A stretch of 64,000 nt of DNA from the NCBI RefSeq assembly GCF_033807575.1, contig NC_084726.1:6944001-7008000 (forward strand), given 5' to 3'. This DNA comes from Cydia pomonella (Eukaryota > Arthropoda > Insecta > Lepidoptera > Tortricidae). Position numbers and translations under genes: made by a program. Positions within the stretch are counted from its first letter, which is position 1, and each line of letters starts with the position of its first letter. The notes beneath the pieces are model-generated. The model did not search any database and was not told the DNA's origin. It saw nothing but the letters and a program-made list of their open reading frames with translations. This document shows, in pieces, positions 57,201 to 64,000 of this stretch.

Positions 57201-57251
57201 GATTAATTATAAATGTATTATTGTGGATTATGAATGCGATAGTTACTCACT

Positions 57252-57392
57252 GGCCAATTCGAATGTACACTTTAGTTTCCGTGCGTCACGCTCGCGTCAA
57301 TACATGTACGGACATACATGTGAAATGCACGAAGACTAAATAATGACATCAAATGTCATTCTGAATTCAGTGTACTTACTTTCGAATTGGCC
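57252..57392. mobile_element. MITE, GGCCAATTCGAA ends (141 bp)
   Basis: GGCCAATTCGAATGTACAC and, inverted, GTGTACTTACTTTCGAATTGGCC. GGCCAATTCGAA also occurs alone at 59159. Confidence 0.7.
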
Positions 57393-57803
57393 TGTTTGTC
57401 TGTCAGTTACTTCTTCATGCTTAAACCGCTGAACTGAATTCAATTAGGTAGATTTAATTTTGTATCGAGATAATTTGGAGTCCCGGGAAAGGACATAGTT
57501 ATTATATTATTGGAGAGGTGAAAAAGGGAGAAGGAATTTATTATGGAAAAAGATGGAAGTACTAATTCCGCGTAGAGAAAGTCGCGGGCGGAAGGTAAAG
57601 CTAGTTCCAACTAAGTATTTTTATTACTTAAATCTGTTCAAAGATCAAGCATGATAAACTGAGACCTTCCCTCCCTTTTAGCATGTCTCGAGGGTTGGTA
57701 GTCCCAGGAGGTCTTTAATGTAATGGCCGCTAACAGCCTGTGGTTACGGAGCCATAGGTTTTGTAATAAATTATTCGATATTTTATCGCCATACTTTCCT
57801 GAC

Positions 57804-58275
57804 CAAACGCTTGAGACCAATTCCTAGCTGAGTAACTTTTCAAATCTCAATTTTTTTAAGCTATGTATGTTTTTGACGCGCTGCGGTGGACTAAAATTTA
57901 CGCATAAAAGCTCAAAAATCGAGGTTTCGCTTTCGACTGTTTCCTCCTCCAAAACGCATCCAATCATTATGAAATTTTGGAAACTGCAAGAGGAAGAAAT
58001 AATCTATGCTGCTATGTTTTGATTTTTTGAATATTTGTTGTCATATTTGTATACTGCGCCTTTTTTGCAGCCAATTCAATTGAGCCGTTATTGCGATTTT
58101 TGAGGCGCTGTAAGTTTCTTCAAAAAAAAAAACAAAAAGCAAAACATAGCGGCACATATATTGATGACATTGATCTTATTTGAAAATATCATTGCTCTAG
58201 GTTAAAAATCCAGGTATACCTATAACAGTCGAGAGCGTTTGTATGGAAAAATTACAACTAGGAATTCCTCTTAAA
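57804..58275. mobile_element. DNA element, CAATTCCTAGCTGAG ends, copy 2 (longer)
   Basis: CCAATTCCTAGCTGAGTAAC to AACTAGGAATTCCTCTTAA. About 150 bp longer than the 45530 copy because the middle (57890-58045) is retained here. Confidence 0.65.
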
Positions 58276-59680
58276 ACTGTTATACTGTTACAGTTACGCT
58301 GAATAGGAATAAAAGGTATGATTTGGTAAGATAGGTAATTGTTATGAAGTAGTCAAATTGGAATTACCAGAGATTATCCCGAAAACAGATCTGATAAAAG
58401 TAGGTAAAGTACTTACTGCATTTCAAAATGAAATTACTTAGCTCGTAGGTGTTAATGCGATATATTTTAACAGTAGGTAGGCAGATAATCTAGCCAAGTG
58501 AATTTTATGCCTTCGTAGGTTTAAAAGTGAAGGAGTTACGATTCAAGTGAAATTATGAACTTTATGAAGACGTTTACACAATGGGTAGGAACTAAAATCT
58601 TTTAGAATATCTTGTTTGCCGTCCTCTAGATTTTCGGCAGAACGCTGTACGAAAGATACTCATTGTAAATATTAAATGTAATTTTTCTCTAAGTAAAAAC
58701 TTTTGAGATCTCTTCCTACTATTACTTAATTTTTTTAAAGTTAGATATTTTCATCGCAACACAGTTTATTACCAAGAAGTTTATAGACTGAAAATCATTT
58801 TTGACGTGACATCAGGGCCTAGGTGTTCTCATTCAGCCGACCGTTCATTTTCCCCCGCTTATAATACAAAACTAATCGCCATCCAATGTAGCCAACATAA
58901 GGCTTCTAATTCACTTCGCATATTCAATTTATTAGCTCCCCCATGTTGGTACTGGCACAATGGGCACGCGCCTTGGCCATTCGTGCTCTAATTGAGAGTT
59001 TTCGAGTTTTCGTCTATGGTGCGCGGAGATAAATGGAATAAGTTATTGTTTATGGTTTGCGAGGGTCGGATATTGCTACTTTTGTAATTGCTACATGTGG
59101 GCATGAAATTTGTCGATGATTGGCATTGCACAGATAAAGTTATGAATGTTATGATGGCCAATTCGAAATCTTTTATTGCTTATAGTTAATGTCTAATTTA
59201 TTTCTTTGTGTTACCTATAGCGCGGTTAATTTGATTTCTATTAAAAACATTTTATTTATTTATCTTCTAAACAAAAATAGTACAGTTTAAATTTGTATTA
59301 GTTTCGCCAAATGGTACATTTAACGGTGAAACCATTTACCTCATTACGTAGGTATCTACTATGATACAAAAAAGTTTTGAAGCACATAGTAACGATACCA
59401 ATTATACCAGTTAATTAATAAAATTGGATGCGTGTTAAAATAAATATGTCCTAATACCTAGTCATGTTTTCGACGTGTTTAACGAAAAATACGTACTATT
59501 ACATATTAGTTCAACATAACTAATTAAAATAAAAGTAATATAAGATGACAAAAAGTTTAGAAGCATATAGGTGTGTACTATTTTAGTGAGTAGATTGTAC
59601 TAGATATAAGGTATAGGTAATTATGATTTATCAGAGCTGACTCCAAAATCGTCGTATAGGCATCAGAGTTCCTAACTCGG
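58276..59680. other. non-coding, nothing recognised
   Basis: AT-rich apart from 58800-59080, where TGGTACTGGCACAATGGGCA and CGTCTATGGTGCGCGGAGAT stand out by composition. No gene called. Confidence 0.35.
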
Positions 59681-59686
59681 TGAAAC

Positions 59687-59960
59687 ATGATTTCTGGATC
59701 TAGGTCGCGTACTGTGCGGTTCAAGAGGAATTTCCTCCCTCGGACGCTCCGGGTATGGAATGAGCTCCCTTCCGAGGTTTTCCCGAGGGTCTACAGTATG
59801 GGGTTCTTTAAAAAAGATGTGTACAGGTTTTTAAAGGGTCGGCAACGCGCATGTAACACCTCTGAAGTTGCAGGGGTCCATAGGCTGCGGTGACTGCTTA
59901 TGATCAGGCGGGCCGTATGCTTGTTTACCACCGTCGTGGTATTAAAAAAAAACAGGTATC
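59687..59960 (+). pseudogene. LINE reverse transcriptase C-terminus and 3' tail
   Basis: A 68-codon frame to TGA (59687-59893) reads RFKRNFLPRTLRVWNELPSE, then GFFKKDVYRFLKGRQRACNT and SEVAGVHRLR, the end of a Jockey/CR1-group LINE protein common in Lepidoptera. The tail GATCAGGCGGGCCGTATGCT and an A run follow. 5'-truncated. The frame is intact, so it is fairly young. Confidence 0.85.
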
Positions 59961-60061
59961 TGTTTAGTTTAGCTTTGTAGGTAGGTATGTAAAGAAAAGC
60001 TGGCTATGTTCTATAATTATAGGTAGTATATTATGAAGGATAAACTAGTCAAGGTGATTTT

Positions 60062-60310
60062 TAGGGTTCCGTACCCACAGGGTAAATAAAAACGGGACCC
60101 TATTACTAAGACTCCACTGTCCGTCTGTCTGTCTCTCATCAGGCTGTATCTCATGAACCGTGATAGCTAGACAGTTGAAATTTTCACAGATGATGTATTT
60201 CTGTTACCGCTATAAGTAACAACAAATTCTAAAAACACAATAAAATAAAAACAAACTTGATATTTTTGCCGTTTTTTTGCGAAATGGTACGGAACCCTTC
60301 GTGCGCGCAC
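60062..60310. mobile_element. dispersed GGGTTCCGTACC element
   Basis: Left end AGGGTTCCGTACCC and right end GGTACGGAACCCTTCGTGCG, with CTGTCCGTCTGTCTGTCTCT and TGAACCGTGATAGCTAGACA inside. A very common non-coding repeat type in Lepidoptera. Confidence 0.75.
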
Positions 60311-60602
60311 TTGGCCGGGATTTTTAATGTATTTTTGAATGTTAATTTAGGTTCATACATTTTAAATTTTTAAATAAATAGAAAATGTTTTAACATAGAG
60401 GCCATTGTTTGTTACCATTGCAAAATGGATTTAAAAAATGCGTAATGCTTGCTAGTATTAAATAATAAAGAGTAAATAGGTTTATCGTAGACAAACTTCA
60501 AAACAAATTTTATTTCAACTCTTTATCACAAATTTATATCTACGGACGATTGCTCTTTAATCCTCATTTCAACATGCTCTTCGTTTTTTTTATTTATAGT
60601 AA

Positions 60603-60884
60603 TTGCACTATAAAATACCCAACAAAAAAGGCTGGCAGCACATAAATCTAGTTGCAATTACAACTCTCCCGCGTAAAGTCAACACGCGATACCAAGAAAT
60701 ATTCGAAAAGCGAACACTGGCGGCATTCAACCAAGTAAACAACATGAAAAAACGAAAATCGATACCAACCGTCAGCGCGACGCAACATACGCTTTACACG
60801 AGAAAGAACAGGATAGAAGAACTTACAGAGGGTGTTGCAAGGCGTGGCTTTAAAATCACCCGCCTAGCAAACAAAAAGAGATAG
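60603..60884 (+). other. basic open frame, unassigned
   Basis: 93 codons, lysine/arginine-rich, e.g. RYQEIFEKRTLAAFNQVNNM and TEGVARRGFKITRLANKKR before TAG. GC content and codon variety exceed the surroundings, suggesting past coding. A TAA stands directly before the first codon (TTG), and the first ATG leaves only 46 codons. Could be a pseudogene piece or mobile-element ORF end. Not recognised. Confidence 0.25.
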
Positions 60885-60899
60885 CTGCTTTTAAGTTAG

Positions 60900-61640
60900 C
60901 CGCTTCCTAAGTGGGAGCAAGATGGGTATAGATGGGTGTTTTATTGGGTTTTCGAGTGATTCTGGAAATCTAGACTCGATAAGTTTAAATAATGCAAGAG
61001 CTTTGGATCTTTAGATACATTTGACGTACCTATATTAAAACGACGTCGAACATTTTCTTACTTTACGACTAACTCGTAGTGAAATACTTAAGTTTAAGAT
61101 GTCACTGATGTTGAATAAAATATTATATGGGCCTATTTGAAATAAATTACAGCTTGCTAATAAATTGTCACCGAAAATATCAGATGGAATTTCGAATTTG
61201 ATTTTAATGTTGCCTCGACGTGACTTTTTAAAAAGCTGTGAATACAATAGGTATTTTATCGGGTGAGTTTCGCATGCATGAATGCAAGTGGAACGTGATA
61301 GCAACAAATAGTAACGCGCGATTGTGTACAATAAAGAACCTACCTATTCATCTGTAATTTATAGCGTCGTGTGTGGGCGGTATATTTAATTGTACGAGAT
61401 GTGGTCCGCTTTAACAACCTAAATTTAATGCCAACCTACGAGAAAAAATAAATGAATGTTTTTATGACGCTTGATCGCAATTATAATTTCAAATAAAAAG
61501 TACCTATGCCGTAACAAGATAAGCATTTTATGGCCGTGCTGTAAATGAATAAATACCTATACAACTGGGATATTTACTATTTAGTAGGTATTTACAGCTA
61601 TATTATAAAACAGTATTTAAGTGTCAGCATCCAATTTTAA
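60900..61640. other. non-coding, nothing recognised
   Basis: AT-rich DNA without repeat borders or a coding frame of note. Confidence 0.4.
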
Positions 61641-61645
61641 TGTGT

Positions 61646-62270
61646 AGGGGAGAGTCGGATATATCGTACCAGTTTTACATGAAATTGGATATTTTGCTTT
61701 TGGAGGTAGTTACAAAGTGTTTTACTGTGCATATAAAAGTTCAGTTCCCTGGCTATATTCATTATGAAGGTGAGCATTCTGAGATTAAATGAACAAAGTC
61801 AAAATGCATTTCTTCGGAAGCACTGCCATCGGTACGATTTACCCGACGAGTTGGTTAAATCGTACCAGCCAGAATAAAATGCCAGAATGCTATATTACGA
61901 TTTCAACAACTAGCTATTTTTATTAAATAATCAGTGTAAATAACCAAAGTATAAAACTAGCCAATTTTTAACACCTACGCAATTAAACCGTTTATATGTA
62001 TGTATATACTGTTAATTTGGTTTTTTTTTATCTTGATCATAAGTTATGGTACTACAAACACACATTAAAAGTTAGATCAATTCCAACGAAAAAAATATTT
62101 CTTCTCTCTTTTGTTCGATGGTAGTCATATGCTATATCTGATTAGATTATAGAGCTTAATTCCATTAAAACACTGGTGCATTATGTGTAAATAAAGTAAG
62201 TTGTTTAGTGGGAAAACTAAAGGTACGGTTAACCGGGCGGGGGTACGATATATTAGCCGACTCTCCCTTA
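61646..62270. mobile_element. DNA element, GGGAGAGTCGG ends (about 625 bp)
   Basis: GGGGAGAGTCGGATATATCG and, inverted, CGATATATTAGCCGACTCTC. GGTACGATTTACCC (about 61832) and GGTACGGTTAACCGGG (about 62222) repeat the terminal motif inside. No transposase frame. Confidence 0.7.
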
Positions 62271-62513
62271 ACCTAAATGTTGGTTTAAGATTTCCTTTTT
62301 TTTCTATAACATCACAAACTGCAGACTAAATTCTGAAATCTAACGAAAAATCGGAAAGAATCCTTTTTTACTTGACTTTCGTTGACTTTACTTTCTTCAC
62401 TAAAATAGAAAATATAAACTTTTGGAAAACAAGGGTACCTAAGTAAATTAATTTTTATGGGGCTACTTGTCTTTTGAGATACAGCATTACTTACCTACAT
62501 TCAGAAACAGAAG

Positions 62514-62620
62514 CCCTACCGCGAACCACGTTTGACGTGTTGCCTCCCTGTCACACTTACCTACGTACGAATTTACAAGTGCGACAGAGAGGCAACACGT
62601 CGAATGTGGTTCGCGGTAGG
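62514..62620. mobile_element. palindromic MITE, CTACCGCGAACCACG ends
   Basis: CTACCGCGAACCACGTTTGA at the left and, inverted, TCGAATGTGGTTCGCGGTAG; GTGTTGCCTC / GAGGCAACAC pair internally. Confidence 0.8.
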
Positions 62621-62734
62621 CCCTCAGATACCTAATGTGACATCTGTTACGTGTTGTCTTTTTTTAGGATTTCTTTTTGGAATACTTTTTTTACCTATGC
62701 CTATAGCCTACCTACCTATTTATAGTGTAAGACT

Positions 62735-63025
62735 AAGACAACTCGGCAGTGATTTTGATAGTTAGCACAGACAGTGCGACATAATTTTGATAGTTAACAC
62801 AGACAGTGCGACATAATTTTGATAGTTAGCACAGACAGTGCGACATAATTTTGATAGTTAGCACAGACAGTGCGACATAATTTTGATAGTTAGCACAGAC
62901 AGTGCGACATAATTTTGATAGTTAGCACAGACAGTGTGACATAATTTCATAGAATATTTGACGTTTAAAATAACACTTGCACAGTCTGTGCTATATAAAT
63001 CGCTGCCGAGCTAGCTTGGTCTAAC
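62735..63025. mobile_element. MITE, GGCAGCG family, with expanded subterminal repeat
   Basis: Left end CTCGGCAGTGATTTTGATAG at about 62742 and right end CAGTCTGTGCTATATAAATC then GCTGCCGAGCTAGCTTGG. The normal-sized relative is at 33941-34085. Here the left subterminal part is amplified into the array at 62754-62947. Confidence 0.75.
62754..62947 (+). repeat. 32-bp tandem array, six copies
   Basis: Units start at 62761, 62793, 62825, 62857, 62889 and 62921, each GTTAGCACAGACAGTGCGAC plus ATAATTTTGATA. Only two variants seen: GTTAAC in unit 2 and GTGTGAC in unit 6. Confidence 0.97.
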
Positions 63026-64000
63026 TCTAAAACCAATGCCGGATTTATAACTGCTACAGTAATTCTCACAAAAGGTCATCTATATCTACTTAAATTAGGA
63101 TTTTGTTAGAAATATACGATTGCCCATCTTTTGTAAAGATTATTAATTTGCTTTTACTCCTTATTTTATTTGTACCATCTACTTTTGAGTTGTTAGTACT
63201 TACATTACTTCAATTTTATAGACTCGTGATGTCAACATAAAAAAACCATATAAATAACATCCTAGTTTCATAGAAACCGACCAAACCACTGCCATCTACC
63301 CTCACCAGAATGGTGACTTTTTTTAAAAGGGCGGCTAATCCGCAAGGGCCGTGAAAGGGCGTACCACTAATTATTATTATTTCCCAACAAACACATAAAC
63401 ATCATTGGCAGTATGCGCTCGAACATCTGCCTCTTGTGAAATAAAAAAGGTCATTGTCTATGGGCGGTTATTTTTTTCAAGTTGGCACTGTTTTGTTTTG
63501 CAAATTGCGCACAGTAGGAGGAAGGTCTCTTTATAGTCTTTATTTATTGTGTGTCATAAAAATTACCAAGTCATAATAGACGTAAATATATTTTGAAATT
63601 TGAAATAATAGAAAGTGTAAATATACTTAATATAAATAAAATATGATCATAAATTGTAATAATGATAAAATGTAATGATAAAACAGTGTACTTGTATTTA
63701 TTTTTAGTCAAAATAACGGCTATTTATTCATATTTCAATAAAAATATTAGAACCTAGTAATCTCAAGTAATAACCAATTTTGTGCTATTTGCTTACGTTC
63801 CTTTTTAAATTAAGGTACCTACTGTAGTCCTAATTAGGTAGGTATGTAATCGTATAATAATTAAATACATATATCACGATGAGAATAATGAAGACATGAC
63901 AATTGCAGTGCAATTATCAAAGCGCAATGTTCAGTTATCATCTTACAGTTACGTAACTTTGTTGTGGGTTGGGTTGGCTACAGTTGCTACCTAATATGTT
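63026..64000. other. non-coding to window end
   Basis: AT-rich, with GTAGGTAGGTATG-type short repeats near 63825-63845. No gene or clear element seen. Confidence 0.4.

Noticed and set aside
62754..62947. CRISPR-like array
   Set aside because: The units abut with no unique spacers, and the DNA is from an insect nucleus. It is a plain tandem array.

Overview
This is an AT-rich insect nuclear DNA window, almost certainly from a moth or butterfly. It holds one recognisable host gene, on the minus strand: orthodenticle/ocelliless (otd, Otx family), a K50 homeodomain transcription factor. The lepidopteran assignment rests on the repeats: tRNA-derived SINEs, non-LTR retrotransposon tails and palindromic MITEs of kinds typical of Lepidoptera. 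The otd protein is also insect-like. No bacterial, organellar or viral genes were seen.

Layout of otd. Four coding exons can be joined exactly. Exon 1 (49984-49753) is followed by a 24.1 kb intron. Exon 2 (25628-25474) is followed by a 4.4 kb intron. Exon 3 (21068-20322) is followed by a 1.2 kb intron. Exon 4 (19154-18864) ends in TAG. Phases agree at all three junctions and give a 474-residue protein. The homeobox is split between homeodomain positions 46 and 47, as in many paired-class genes. A splice acceptor 81 nt before the start codon shows that at least one untranslated exon and the promoter lie upstream, somewhere above 50066; I could not locate them.

Regions. 1-10249 is 3' flank of otd with scattered MITEs, a SINE and LINE tails. 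10250-15543 is a young 5.2 kb inverted duplication: two 2590-bp arms around a 63-bp spacer, with a 38-bp repeat showing how it arose. The arms carry a nested stack of transposons. 15531-18263 is more 3' flank. 18264-50065 is the otd transcription unit, whose introns hold tens of short mobile elements plus a few stretches that look like regulatory DNA. 50066-64000 is 5' flank or 5' intron, again with MITEs, a LINE end and a MITE whose end has expanded into a 32-bp tandem array.

All other open reading frames are short. They are LINE C-terminal remnants, lie inside repeats, or cannot be assigned. The most unusual structure is the inverted duplication about 3.3 kb past the otd stop codon. Comparisons here were made by eye, so percent identities are not given and family names for mobile elements are given only where termini and target duplications support them.
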